From Tamarix chinensis (taxonomy: Eukaryota; Streptophyta; Magnoliopsida; Caryophyllales; Tamaricaceae): a stretch of 64,000 bases of DNA. The position numbers were made by a program, and so were the translations under genes. Location of the stretch: contig CM060174.1 of NCBI GenBank assembly GCA_030549775.1, forward strand, positions 9,166,527-9,230,526, read 5' to 3'. Below the pieces are notes generated by a model. That model was not told where the DNA came from, made no database searches, and saw only the letters and a list, made by a program, of their open reading frames with translations. Position 1 is the stretch's first letter. Every line of letters starts with the position of its first letter. Of this stretch, positions 25,103-37,080 are shown one piece after another.

Positions 25103-25500
25103 TCAAAATCGGCAATAGCCCCATTACTTGGAAGGCTAATAAGCAACATATTATTTATCATTCACATATGGAAGCTGAATATTGAGGGATGGCTAACACC
25201 ACAAACAAGCTAATTTTGCTACACTCCCTTTTACAAGATTTATGAGCATCAATCTCACATCACCACGAACCTAGTTTTTCATGATCGTGTCAAACACGTA
25301 GAGATTGACTACAAATTTATGTGTAAAAGGATCCTCTGTAATGAGCTTCACATGATTTATGTCAAGTCACGTGATCAACTTGGATATCTATTCACAAAGC
25401 CTCTCCAATGGCATGACCTCTGCGGCTCTGCCGTCTACTTAGCAACTTGGGAGTTCGTAAATTATAGGCTTCAATATTGCAGTATACGTTTCAATAAGAT
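25103..25500 (+). pseudogene. Ty1/copia RNase H remnant
   Basis: The translation reads SPITWKANKQ, then SHMEAEYxGMANTTNKLIL, and after frame changes YVKSRDQLGYLFTKPL. These correspond to the copia RNase H landmarks (WKSKKQ..VSRSSAEAEYRA, and V.S.DQ.ADIFTKPL) at the polyprotein C-terminus. Several stops and a frame shift are present. Gag, integrase and reverse transcriptase are absent. Confidence 0.85.
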
Positions 25501-25587
25501 TGGCATTAATTAATATTATGGTATATTTCGAGGATATTTACAGTTGCACCTTCGGTGACTATTATATTACATAATTAGTGTGTGCGC

Positions 25588-25590
<3 letters not shown>

Positions 25591-25619
<29 letters not shown>
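25591..25619 (+). repeat. (TA)n microsatellite
   Basis: About 14 TA units immediately after the stop codon of the minus-strand coiled-coil gene, so it would lie in its 3' UTR. Confidence 0.95.
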
Positions 25620-25622
<3 letters not shown>

Positions 25623-27302
25623 GTTCTTTTCAGCAGCAATGTTCCTCGATTTTGTTTCGGAAGATTGCGCAGCTCCTTGCATGAATTCCTCGCACGATTA
25701 TCAAAGGATTGCAGTAGCAATTTGCATTTCTTCACCTTACATTTCTTAGCGAGTTGTAACTCTTTCTCAAGTTGCAGCACTTTCTCGTTTAGTGTACGAA
25801 TGTCGTTAACTTTCTGCTTATATTCTTCGATCTGTGAAGTTAAAATTTCGACTCTTGAAGCACCTTCTGCCTGAGCACTTTCGACCTACAAATTAAGAGT
25901 TTAAAAAGAGTTGTCAGGGATCCTTCATTCTTTCTTTGGTCAAAGAGCTAATCGTTACCTTTTTCAGTTGAGCCTCAGCTGAATAGAATTGTTCTTCAAG
26001 TTCCTTGAGTTTAGCTTCCGACGAAGCTCTCTCTCTAATTTCGGTATTCAAGGCTTCTTCTTTCAATGCATAATCTTTCATGTGCTCTTCGAGCTGGGTT
26101 GTTACACTTTCAAGTTCTCTTTCGGCTTCTACGTATGCTTCATGGAGTTGATTCTTTTCCACAATGATTGTAGACAACTGTTATGAGTAAGTAGTTCATC
26201 AATTAAAGGCGCTATAAGTGGAATCAAAATAATACTATGTTAATACATTTATATGTAATAAACACGAATAGGGAACAGGAAGATGGGGAATTTATCTCAA
26301 TCAATTAAGCAACAGACCTCTGATTCGAGCCTTTGCCTTTCAGTACTTTGTTGGTGGGTCAAATCTTCGATTGCCTTCTTGGAAGAACATTGCTCTTCTA
26401 TTGCATACTCCTTCTCTGAAACAGCTTGTGATAGTTCGCCTCGAAGATCGTTCAGTTTCAATTTGGACTCCACCAATTCATAAGTGAGTTTCAGATCCAC
26501 TTCAGCCAACGACCGGTTATACGTCTCATACTGACTCAACTTAGATTGTAATTTATTGATCGTGCTCGCTTGTTGTTCTATTTGACTCTCAGCATATTTC
26601 AGTCTCTCCATTAACTCCACTTCTCTCAGACCAGCAGCTTTGAGCTTATCTTCAGTGGCCCAGAACTTCCTTTGTGTCTTGCCCAACTCATTTCGTAGGT
26701 CTTCTGCTAGATTCTCGGTGTCGTGGAGCCTTTTGTTGGAATCCCTCAGTGCATCCTCTGCAGATTTCAGTCTCTCCATTAACTCCGCTTCTCTCAGTCC
26801 AGCAGCCATGAGCTTATCTACAGTGGTCAAGAACTTCCTTTGTATCTTGCCCAACTCATTTCGTAGTTCTCCCGCTAGATTCTTGGTGTCACGGAGCCTG
26901 TTGTTGGAATCCCTCAGTGCAACCTCTGCAGATTTCAATTTCTCCTTTAACTCCGCTTCTCTCAGTCCAGCAGCCTTGAGCTTATCTTCAGTGGTCAAGA
27001 ACTTCCTTTGTGTCCTGCCCAACTCATTTCGTAGTTCTCCCGCTAGGTTCTTGGTGTCATGGAGCCTTTCGTTGGAATCCCTCAGTGCATCCTCTAGCTT
27101 CTTCTTCTCAATTTTTGTGGCTTGCAGCTCTTCCTCGAGGTTTGATGCTACCGCATGGCACTTCTGAAGTTCTGTTCTGAGTCTAGCTATTTCAGATTCG
27201 AAAGCATCGCTTCTACCCGTAACGATGTCAGTTACGCGTTTAAAGATACCGAAAACCATTCTGTAGGAAGTAGCAGCAGCTAGGAGGTGCCGACCGCCAA
27301 TT
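25619..27302 (-). CDS. Coiled-coil protein of unknown function, 475 aa, three coding exons
   Basis: Coding exons on the minus strand are 27259-26318 (314 codons from the ATG), 26177-25959 (73 codons) and 25885-25619 (88 codons plus stop). All junctions are phase 0 with GT donors and AG acceptors (CAGAG/GTCTG, ACAG/TTG, AAAAAG/GTAACG, GTAG/GTC). An AG acceptor at 27303 (CATATAG after a T-rich tract) places the start of this exon at 27302, so the in-frame ATG at 27358 is probably intronic. I chose the ATG at 27259. The protein starts MVFGIFKRVTDIVTG, then becomes almost continuously charged coiled coil. Residues 58-225 are three tandem 56-residue repeats (ALRDSN..., GLREAEL...). The C-terminal exon is lysine-rich. 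No signal peptide or membrane segment. A cytoskeletal or organelle-tethering role would be a guess. I do not recognise the family with certainty. Confidence 0.75.
26585..27088 (-). repeat. Three in-frame 168-bp repeats inside the coiled-coil gene
   Basis: Each unit is 56 codons, exactly eight heptads, so repeat number can change without breaking coiled-coil register. Units differ by a handful of substitutions (for example KAAG / MAAG, LTTEDK / LTTVDK / WATEDK), pointing to fairly recent expansion. Confidence 0.85.
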
Positions 27303-27789
27303 CTATATGCGAAAAAAAAGTAAGATGGGAAAAAGGGAATCACATTGATGGACATCATTACTCATAAAGACATCACAAATAGCTTGAAGCCTTGATGCAG
27401 AACATCAAATGATTCAAATCTATGCTTCTTTTTAAAATGATTTCTCCATCAAAGAATCATTATTTACCCCGATAAACTTCAAGCAGTCTTTTTAATTGTG
27501 GCAAAAGATGCCACAATGGAAAATACCAAAGTTGTCATCTGATTCATACAAAAAATTCTAGCATATTATAATGTGTATTCACTTTTTAAAATGATCATAA
27601 TCTTTTCTGAAACTATAATTATCACATCTATCATGTAAAAATGAAAAACATATTATTCAAGTATAACCACAATTAATTCACTTCAGTAACCTTCATAATG
27701 TCAAACTTTTAATCATCTCTTACCTATAAACAATATATCAAAGTTAAGAAAACAGTTCACTTCGTCCAATTCACTTTCAAGTCTTAACA
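27303..27789. other. Proximal part of the first intron, no gene
   Basis: AT-rich. The first 140 bases match 9650-9780 of copy A (for example ATCACAAATAGCTT). Nothing else recognised. Confidence 0.45.
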
Positions 27790-28528
27790 ACTTATGCTAT
27801 ATATATATGTTTATATATATATAAAGAAATTGATCAGAAATGATCGGTCTAAATCGATTTTCATAACCATATTAAATGACAAATTACCATCCTCAATCCC
27901 AGATCATCTCATCATAACCAACAATAAAAGAGAGATAGATGGAGGAAGAGATGAAATAGAATTGTTCTTCAAGTTCCTCGAGTTTAGCTTCTGACGAAGC
28001 TCTCTCTCTAATTTCGGTATTCAAGGCGGCTTCTTTCAATAATCTGTCATGTGCTCTTCAAGCTGGGTTGTTACACTTTCACGTTCTCTTTCGGCTTCTA
28101 CATATGCTTCATGGAGTTGATTCTTTTCCACAATGATTGTAGACAACTGTTATGAGTAAGTAGTTCATCAATTACAGGCGCTATAAGTGGAATCAAAATA
28201 ATACTATGTTAATAGATTTATATGTAATAAACACGAATAGGGAACAGGAAGATGGGGAATTTATCTCAATCAATTAAGCAACAGACCTCTGATTCGTGCC
28301 TTTGCCTTTCAGTACTTAGTTGGTGGGTCAAATCTTCGATTGCCTTCTTGGAAGAACATTGCTCTTCGATTGCATACTCCTTTTCTGAAACAGCTGTAGA
28401 TAGTTCGACTCGAAGATCGTTCAGTTTTAATTTGTACTCCACCAATTCATAAGTGAGTTTCAGACCCACTTCAACCAACGATCGGTTATTCGTCTCATAC
28501 TGACTCAACTTAAATTGTAATTTAGAGC
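27790..28528 (-). pseudogene. Partial duplicate of the coiled-coil gene (copy D)
   Basis: 28528-28287 matches the end of coding exon 1 including the CAGAG/GTCTG donor. 28146-27958 matches the next exon from its ACAG/TTG acceptor. The intron between is almost identical to 26317-26178. At 27955 or so the match stops within the word ATAGAATTG. The sequence then switches to DNA matching the first-intron region at 13490-13600 and 35040-35150. There is no start codon, no third exon and no repeat block, so it is a recombinant fragment. An open frame of 80 codons survives at 28266-28508. Confidence 0.8.
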
Positions 28529-29660
28529 TTTGGTTAAGCTTATAAAAAGTAATTTTTTATAAAGTAATTATAAATTAAAATCTTTGTTTGGTTTCACTTT
28601 TAAAAGGTAATTATAAAAAAGTAATTAATAAAAACTACTTTCTATAATAGGCTTCATTTGGTTTTAAAAAAATTTGATGGAAAGGAAAAAAAATCTAATG
28701 AAAAATATTTTTTTAGTGTTTAGATGTCTAAAAAAGTAGGAGAAAAGAAAATAAAGAGAAAAAAAAATAAAAAAATTATACTGACTTATTTTCTTTACCA
28801 AAAACTATGGAAAAAAGTGAGAATTGAGAAAAATTTATCGTGGAGCTCCTCGACACTACCTCCTCCTTCTAGTTAGTCGTCGAGCTCCTCTTACTTCTCC
28901 CCTCCATACCCATCCCCTCTTTCTTCGATCATCCTTGTATACTCTGCCATTTGTGCTTCTCATGGCTTCTTCAGGGTATAACGTTCACATCGGTCGTCCA
29001 TCTAATTCGTAAACACCCTGGTCGCTGCCGAAGGCGAATATTATAGTTTTCAGGCACTCAATGGCCTGCCTCTATTCGTCCGAGTTTGGACCCCTTCGTG
29101 CAGAGAAAGAGTGTGCGTTTCCTTTTTCTGGAACGTAATCATTCTTTCTCGAAATTTAATTTTTGGCTAAACTTTGTCAATTGATTTCATAATATGTGGA
29201 TTTCCTTTTAAGGTTATACAGTAAACGGAGCAAAATCGAGGATTTTGAGAAGGCCCATCCAACTCTCAAATGCCCAGAAAACCAATGGGTGGTTGTGGTG
29301 CCGAGTGGAGGCGGCAATCTTGAGGTTGTTGTAGTAGTATTACATGAACAGGTGTTTAATTGATGATTGTGTGTTGGGGAAGGAGAGAGAACAAATTTTG
29401 GGGTGGGGCAGGGATGAACACAGATCATATATTCATATGCGATGTGAGGGGTGGGGAGGAGGGAGAGTGTGAAAGTTGGAGGGTAAGACTTGCGTGTTTA
29501 AGCAAGGATAAAATTAGCTTGATAAACTTACGCTAAAAATAGCTTAGTTTATAGCTTAGTCTAACCTTTTTTTTTAAATGATTTGATAAGTAGTTTTTTA
29601 AATAATTTATAAGCTATTTAAAAAAAGGTTTAATAAAAGTAATCTATAATTTATAAGTTT
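28529..29660. other. Possible small TIR element carrying a GC-richer non-repeat core
   Basis: The left side (28530-28620) has GCTTATAAAAAGTAATT and related words; the right side (29580-29660) has inverse-type words (TAATCTATAATTTATAAG). The core 28850-29440 is much less AT-rich and includes a short frame starting MASSGYNVHIGRPSNS that stops at once, then FQALNGLPLFVRVW in another frame. I recognise no gene. Capture of host exon sequence by a transposon is one reading; an unrelated pseudogene is another. Confidence 0.25.
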
Positions 29661-29832
29661 TCAAATTTTCAAATTTTTTATGTAATATTTTAGAATTTTT
29701 CTAAAAAAAATTGGCATTAGTTTTGAGTTTACAAAGTTTTTATGATTTTTTAGAAACTTTATAAATTTTTTTATATACAACTGTAATGTTTTATTTTATT
29801 TTAAATTTTTATTGAATATATAAAGGTATTCA

Positions 29833-29868
<36 letters not shown>

Positions 29869-32485
29869 CAACTTTTCTAATAAATTTCTTTTCAAGAAAT
29901 CAAATACAAAAAAAAATTCCAAAATTTTGATTTCCACGAAACCTTTGATATTATTATGTAATGTGACTTGTGTGCATGAAGTTAAAATAATTCTCACTTC
30001 ATTTTTTTTTCAAAAGTTCTTTTAGCAGTTTATACATTATTTTAGAAGATAATAAATATACCATAATATTAAAATTCATGATTAATTAAAAAAATAATAT
30101 AACAATTAGTGCAAAAAAAAAGAAAAATAAATAAGGGTAAAAATTAAAAGTAAACATTAACTAATCAAAAATAACTTTTTTAAAACAATTTTTTCTACCT
30201 AAAATGACTTTATTTATCAAATAGACAGAATACTTATGAAAAGGAGGCAATATGCCTATGGCTCATGCACTTGAAAAAAAATAGTACTAGCAAATGAAAA
30301 GTGAATATTACAAAAGAAAAAAAATAGTTAAAACACTATTAACTATGAATTAAATAGAAGTTGACAAATTAATAATATCATTTAATTTAATATATTTATT
30401 TTACTATTTAGAAATACTTTGGACTCTTTTGTAAATATTTTACTTCAATTATAGGTTTTGTTGTCTGGTGAGATCTACTAGTGCTTTCTTGCATTAGCTT
30501 GTGATCAAAATATATAGCATAATAACCCAAGGTCGAGGATTTGAAGGGTAGAAAAGAAATATAGTATGAATAAAAATAAAAATAGATTTCAAGACACAAC
30601 AAATAAAATTTATTTTCATTATATAAAATTATATGTTTCTACCTAGGATCATAATATTTTACAATCATACTTGAGGTCTTCAGATCCTACCACAACTCTA
30701 CTACTTTAATATTCTATGTAAAATTATGGATCGTTAATTGTTTTTTGTATCATAGGATTGTAGAACCATAAAATGTGGTTGGATCAAAGAATTATAGAAT
30801 CATAAGATGTGAATCAGAATCTTAACAACTATAGTTGTAACAGATATAAGCAATTACTCCAATAATATTAGAGGTGTAATCGATATATATTAGTATGTAA
30901 TTGTGTAAAGATTAAATGTTCCCATGATTAATAATAAATTAGGAAATTTTTTCCAAAGATGGATAAGAAATTGTTATTATTAAGTGCTCATTGGTATGAG
31001 GTTAATAAGGATGGAAAATATATCCCTCAATTTTATAGCATGCATATATGTACCTAATAGCTACAACAATCACTGGCCTTTCAATTGATCAACTCAAGTT
31101 GAATGCTCCAAAAAAAAAGAAGGAAATAACAAAATTAGTTGGAGGGAGGGAGAGAGAGAGTGAATTGGTTTCCTGAGTATTAAATATTATAATTAACCAA
31201 AAAAGGATTTAAACAAATAAAAATATTTATGATAGCAATTGATAGTAGATTCATATATTCAACAAGAGGCATCCTTTATTCAAACAAATAATATAATAAA
31301 ATTAAATATCTATCTGTATCAATAAATAAGTTAATTTAACTATTTGTACACTTTTTTATAAACTAATAAAATTAGTCTTAAAATTCCATTTACATCCCTT
31401 ATTAAAAAAAACAAAGTATTTAATGCATAGATAATAAAAGAAAAAAGTGAGGATAAAAAAGGGAAATAGATTTTAACTTTCTAAAATGACCCTTTTTTTT
31501 AATATGGAATGAGTATTTAATTTTATTATATTATTATAACAATTCTACTCATAAAATTATTCTGACATCTTTTGGTTGTTAACTTAACTTATACGATGTA
31601 AAATCTACTTAAGAGTGAATCATTTGTTAAACTTGCTATTTTATAGACAATATGATCCCTTAACTATAGCTTAGTTTTGTATGCATTTAGTAACTTTTGA
31701 GTTTGTCTTAATGTACCTAAACATTGATATTTGAAGTAATAAATCATTACATTACTTACCCAAAAAAAAATACTATGTATAATATAACGTTTGATTAGAT
31801 GAGATCCAAATTTTTTTAATTGTATATATATTTTTTTATTGCAACATTAACGGTTTAACCTATATACTTATAGTTTCATTCTTTCATGAACCACTAAGAG
31901 CATCACCTTGAAATTGATTTTGTATAAACTGTAGAATTGAATTTAATCCGCACAAAGGCATGCATTTTTCCTTATGTTACCCTTCAAACTAATTCACTCA
32001 AAACTGTGGGAAAAGTTGATAATAAGACTTTCCTTGCTAGAAACCACAAGATGGGAGATTGAATTCTGTCAATGACAATAATGGAATTACTCCTTGTGGG
32101 TACTAGTGTACCTAAAACTCACACATACTGGATCAACTAAAGCACATGTTGTAATTCATCTCATCCGCAATATCCTAGGCTAGGGGTAGTGGATACACTA
32201 AAGATAGGGGAAGCGACTTTTGATGGTGATGATGATGATTATGATATATATACATATATAGTAAATTTGATATTCCTTTTTTTCTTGATTATTACAAATG
32301 TTGCAAAAGGGAAACAAAAAAAGCATAGACAATTATAGATTTTTAGAAGGCTTGCCTTGCAATAATAATTATTTTAAGGCAAAAAAGTAATAATACTATT
32401 ACATTGAGAATGCATGATTAAGACAAGTACCATCCTTTTTTAGCATTTTCCTTTTTAGAACTAGATAGACAATGACATTGTATTT
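29661..32485. other. AT-rich intronic or intergenic DNA, no gene
   Basis: It contains an (AAT)n microsatellite at 29833-29869. Positions 30950-31110 are similar to 10480-10690 of the copy A locus. The rest is AT-rich with homopolymer runs and no frame longer than background. Confidence 0.45.
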
Positions 32486-34529
32486 CACTACAAGAAAACT
32501 CTTTTATAACAATAAAATTTTGCAATGACAACACTTTATTGTTGCGAAAAATATCCTTTAGCAATGACAATTTTATGACATTATAAAAAGTTATTGCCAA
32601 AAATAATTTATTTATATGGTGATTATTAGGAAATGTTTTGCAATGATATTTGTCGTTGCAATATATGTGATAGTTTATTTGCAATAACATTTATATGTTG
32701 CAGTATACAAAATATTTTTACAACGACTTTTTTTGTTGCAAAATATTGATTGAATTTATTACAATGACTATACTTATTGCAAATATTTAGACTATTTTAA
32801 TGTAATGACATTTAAATTTTTTGCAACGATATTTTTTGTTGCAATATAGATAATGGTTTATTTGCAACGACATTTATATATTGCAATATACAAAATATTT
32901 TTGCAATGACTTTTTTTTTGTTATAAAATGTTCAACGAATTTATTGCAACAACTATATTTATTACAAATATTTAGATTATTTTAACGTAATGACATTTAT
33001 ATATTTTGCAATGACATTTGTTGTTGGAATATAAGCAATGGTTACTTGTAACGACATTTATATGTTACAATATAAAAAAATTCTTACAATGACTTTTTTT
33101 CGTTGCAAATTATTGATTAGATTTATTTCAACGAATATACTTATTGTAAATATTTAGATTATTTTAATGCAATGACATTTATATGTTTTGCAATGATATT
33201 TTTTGTTGCAATATATACAATGGTTTATTTGCAACCAAATTTTTTTTGTTGCGATATATAAAATATGTTTGCAATGACCTTTTTTTTATTGCAAAATATT
33301 GATTGAGTTTATTGTAATGACTATACTTGTTGTAAATATTTAGATTATTTTAACGCAACAACAAGTTGTTGCAAAAAAAAAATTATCAATAATTTTATTG
33401 CAATGTCTATACTTTGTTGCCACTTCCTTCTCCAACTCCCAATCTTACCTCCATTGTGTTAGCTCGTCTAGTTATATTGATTGAACACACCAATTTGTCT
33501 TAGCATCCATTAGCTCAATCAAAGTAGAATTCCGATAAGTTTTCATTCAATTTGATAATTGTTTCTTGATATATATGTTAAGAATTATTTTTATATTTTT
33601 TTTATATTGATTTAAGCGGGACATGTTTATATGGCATAATTTATGGACATCGATTAGAGGTTTCACAAGTCATTTATTGCAACAATGTTTAAATAAGTTA
33701 TCGTGTCGTTGTAATTGTATGTTTTCGCTACGACAAAAATAGTTGTTGAAGTTTTAAGTTCAAATTTTGGCAAATACTTTATTGTTGCTATTATTTATTT
33801 TTTGCAATGATAAAGTTTAATGCCCCCAAATAGAGTGCAATGTTATAAGAATTCATATGACTACTTATATCAATATAGTATACCATCCTTTTAGTGATTC
33901 TATCCTAAGAACTCAACAGGTAAGTGTATTTGCCGTGGAGCAATTTCGTGAGTCACAGGTGCTATCAAGTGGCCCCTGTGTAATCATATTGACTCGAGAT
34001 ATTTTGTAATTTTTTTATTTCCAAAGTATATTCATTTTTTTTTGCAACAGCATAAATCGTTGCAATTAATGTGTTTTTGCAACAACAAAAATTGTTGCTA
34101 TAATATGCTTTTTTTAACAACTTTTGTTGTTGTAAATAACAAGCTATAGCAACAACATAAATTGTTGCCAAACTATAACCAATTATTTTTCAATAACAAA
34201 AGTCATTGGTAATTGCAGGTTTTTGTAATGACATAAATTATTGCCGAAGTAGCATCAATATTTCGTAACGACAAAATTCGTTGTAATATATAAACACATG
34301 TAGTTAGATGAAGTGATGTATTGTAATAACATTTATTTGGCAACAATAGTTTATGTTGTATTTAAATACTTTTTTTCAACGACCATTGTCATTGCTTTTT
34401 TTTTTGCCAACTCCATGACATGCAATGACTCCGTAACAAAAATTTTCATTGTGATATATATTTTTTAAACGACTTTCTATCCTTAGAAACAAAAACTATC
34501 ATTGCTAAAACTGGATTTTTTTTATAGTC
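32486..34529. mobile_element. Non-autonomous CACTA (En/Spm) element, about 2.0 kb
   Basis: The left terminus CACTACAAGAAAA is the canonical plant CACTA end. The right terminus TTTTTTATAGTC is its degraded inverse. TTT flanks both ends (32483-32485 and 34530-34532), fitting the 3-bp duplication of this superfamily. The interior is packed with GCAACGACA / TTGTTGC words in both orientations, the kind of subterminal repeats CACTA transposases bind. No transposase is encoded. It lies in the proposed first intron of the coiled-coil gene. Confidence 0.8.
32640..33310 (+). repeat. Tandem repeat of about 183 bp inside the CACTA element
   Basis: The word GCAATGATATTT(G/T)TNGTTGCAATAT recurs near 32640, 32822, 33008 and 33190, giving periods of 182-186 bp. 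Each unit also carries a GACTATACTTATTGCAAATATTTAG-like half (shortened to ACTATACTTATTGC). Confidence 0.75.
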
Positions 34530-35313
34530 TTTGTATCACAAATTATATAATAATTTTTTTTATTTCGCTTCATACCCTAAGAAAATATATTTTGGAACTC
34601 AAATATATCTCAAATACTAATTCATTATATTTTTTAAACAACTAAAAAACTTTAGAAAAATAGTAGTACCATAAAATTTTGATAGATCACCACAAACTCC
34701 AAGTACTATAACAAAAAACAAGTCTTTGGGCGTTTTAGATTCCGGTGCACAATTTTCGATTGGCCAACTAAGTGTACATTTGAGGGAACGTTTTGGACTT
34801 AAATAATTTATTTTTGAATATTGTTTTTTAAAAGTTATACTACTTTTAGTAAATTTATTTTCTAAATAAAATAACACAATTACTTATCACTTCTCCAAAT
34901 ATATTTGACGCTAAAAGTAAGCATAAACATACTTGGTAAATTTAACCTATCAAGAATGATAATCACTTACATACTTTTTGATTCAATGGATTTTATTCTT
35001 CAAACCATAAAAATATTAACAAAAAACCATGGCAAATTAAGATCATCGATTCAAAAATACAAAGAGATGGATTAGAAATTAATGGTTTAGATCGATTTGC
35101 GGCACCATACTATTAAACAACAAATCATCATCCACATCATCTTCATCAACATCAATAATTAGAGAGAAAAAGGGAAAAAAGCTATGAAATCACTACTACA
35201 TACAATGACAAATGAAGGATCAATCTAATTAATTAAGTCAGAAAGAAAGAGGAAACAATAATGATTGATGGTTGATCAAGACTAAGAACAAGCGAGAGGG
35301 AATAGAAACTTAC
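34530..35313. other. Intron DNA next to the first-exon donor, no gene
   Basis: 34900-35313 is similar to 13380-13808 (copy A), including AATGATTGGTNTAGATCGATTTGC-type words and GAAGGATCAATCTAAT. No coding sign. Confidence 0.45.
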
Positions 35314-35440
35314 CTGTGCAAATTCAAAACTAGGATTTGAAGTTTCTTCAAATTTTTAATTTGTGGTTGTGGTTGTGGGAATTCAATGGTGTGTCTAGAA
35401 GAAACAAGAAGAAGAGTAGATAGAGGCATTCAAAGGCTTC
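35314..35440 (-). other. Probable noncoding first exon (5' UTR) of the coiled-coil gene
   Basis: On the minus strand a CT/AAC-rich leader ends TTTGCACAG followed by GTAAGT, a strong donor at 35314/35313. The same arrangement is conserved at 13809 in copy A, with promoter-side similarity extending to about 35640. If spliced to the acceptor at 27303, the intron would be 8.0 kb. No ATG-led frame of note lies in the exon. The transcription start is not visible. Confidence 0.45.
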
Positions 35441-36689
35441 TTTATTAGTGGTTGTTTTTGTTTGTTCATATTTGATAAAGGTGGACATTACAACGTAAAT
35501 GCACTTTGGAATGATACTTTTCTTAACTATTTATTTGCTGTTATGGAGTGTCATTTGTTATTAATTTCAATGTAACTTAGTTTGGAATGATACCTTTCTT
35601 GACGGTAATGAAGCATCATTGATTTGAATGTAAATGATATTTGAAATGATACCATTTCCAGCTACTTATTTGACACAATGAACTAGCTTCAATTGATGCA
35701 CCGTACACTAGGTAGTGGCAATTATAATTATAATTGTAAATAATGCCAATCTTCTATTTTGTTTATTTTTTTAAAATAGATTATCTTTAATTTTAAATGT
35801 TAAAAAAATAAATAATTTTATCAAAATGTTGCTGGAATAATTCTCTATAAATAGAAATCCATATTTATATAATATTGGTATAAAAAAATTTATGGTGAAA
35901 TATATATGTGTCAATAAAAAGTACAAAACATAAATGACAATTATATTGAAATATGATAAATTATTTTTTTTATTACAACTGACATAGATAAAAATATAAT
36001 AGTGAATTTGATGAAATATGGAGGTAGCTATGATAAAACATAAAGACAATATTAACGAAATACAATCAAAGTAGTAATAAAACATAAGAAAATAATGATG
36101 AAACATCGAGGTAATTTTGATAACAACAAGACAAGTTATTTTTCATTCTATATTTGATGAAAATGCTAAAACACTAAATTCCATTTCATTATATATTTGA
36201 TGAAGATTAAGTAGTAAATCTTCTTCATCTTTTCCCCCTCATTTGATAATGCTTAAAAACTATGGAAATGGATTTTTTTTTGAATTTTTTTTAAAATTGT
36301 CTTATTTGATACTCCAAATAGAAGTAGAATACCAAACATGCTCTTCCTCTTTTAGACGTTTCATCTTTTCCGATTCGTGGGTCCGCTTCAAGCAAAACAT
36401 TCTGAGAAGGAAGAGTATGAACATCATTTTCTTAGCAAAACTGCCAATACACGCAGACAAATGATACCAAAAGACTCGAAAGCTGCAGGCTGCAGCTGGC
36501 TTTGATTTCAATAGTATTGAAATTCACAACATGAGCCCTGTGGCCTTCCCCAAATCTGGCAACCCGATAAGTAGTGATCGATCCCAGCTTTTCTATCTCA
36601 AACAGTTCCTCTTAGAACTTCATAAATATTCTTTCCTTTCGTAAAAAGTTTGCAAGTTGTTTCTCTGCATGACTTATAATTGATATCGG
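35441..36689. other. Upstream region of the coiled-coil locus, no gene
   Basis: 35441-35640 matches 13991-14130 and is probably promoter DNA of the duplicated gene (repeated GGAATGATACCTTTCTT words). A short less AT-rich patch at 36320-36600 has frames of about 70 codons on both strands that I do not recognise. Confidence 0.35.
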
Positions 36690-37080
36690 AAGACGTGTAT
36701 TATTAGTATGGAAGACGTATGTTGTAGTAATGAAATATTTATATTTATTTTAATGTGTATATATTTACTAGTTGGAAAATGTGTGATTATGAATAATAAA
36801 TGTATATTTTTATGTTCGGAAATGCACAGCCATAAAAATATGTTTTCTTATTTTCAAAATGTGTATTTTTAGGCTGGAAGAATGCTTGTCTATAAAAATA
36901 AAAAAATTGTGTATTCTTACTTGACAATGTGTATTTTTGTCATGTAAATTATGTATTTTTTTTCTCTCAAAAATATAATAAATGTGCATTTATATTCCTG
37001 AGTATGTATAATTATGTATATCTTGGAAAATATATATCTATGTCATGGAATTTACACAAACTATAATAAAAAGAGTTAAT
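36690..37080 (+). repeat. Degenerate TGTGTATTTTT-rich tandem repeat
   Basis: About ten spaced occurrences of ATGTGTATTTTT or ATGTGTATTC separated by 20-45 bases. No coding potential. Confidence 0.55.

Noticed and set aside
26640..27167. 175-codon plus-strand frame
   Set aside because: Antisense shadow of the repeated coiled-coil exon; its repeats mirror those of the minus-strand gene.
27260..27358. Upstream ATG at 27358 as start of the coiled-coil protein
   Set aside because: The extra segment contains a T-rich tract and AG acceptor at 27303 and is not open in the copy A paralogue; it is probably intron plus 5' UTR.
28824..29012. 62-codon plus-strand frame as a small gene
   Set aside because: No homology recognised, frame ends directly after MASSGYNVHIGRPSNS, and the surroundings look transposon-derived.
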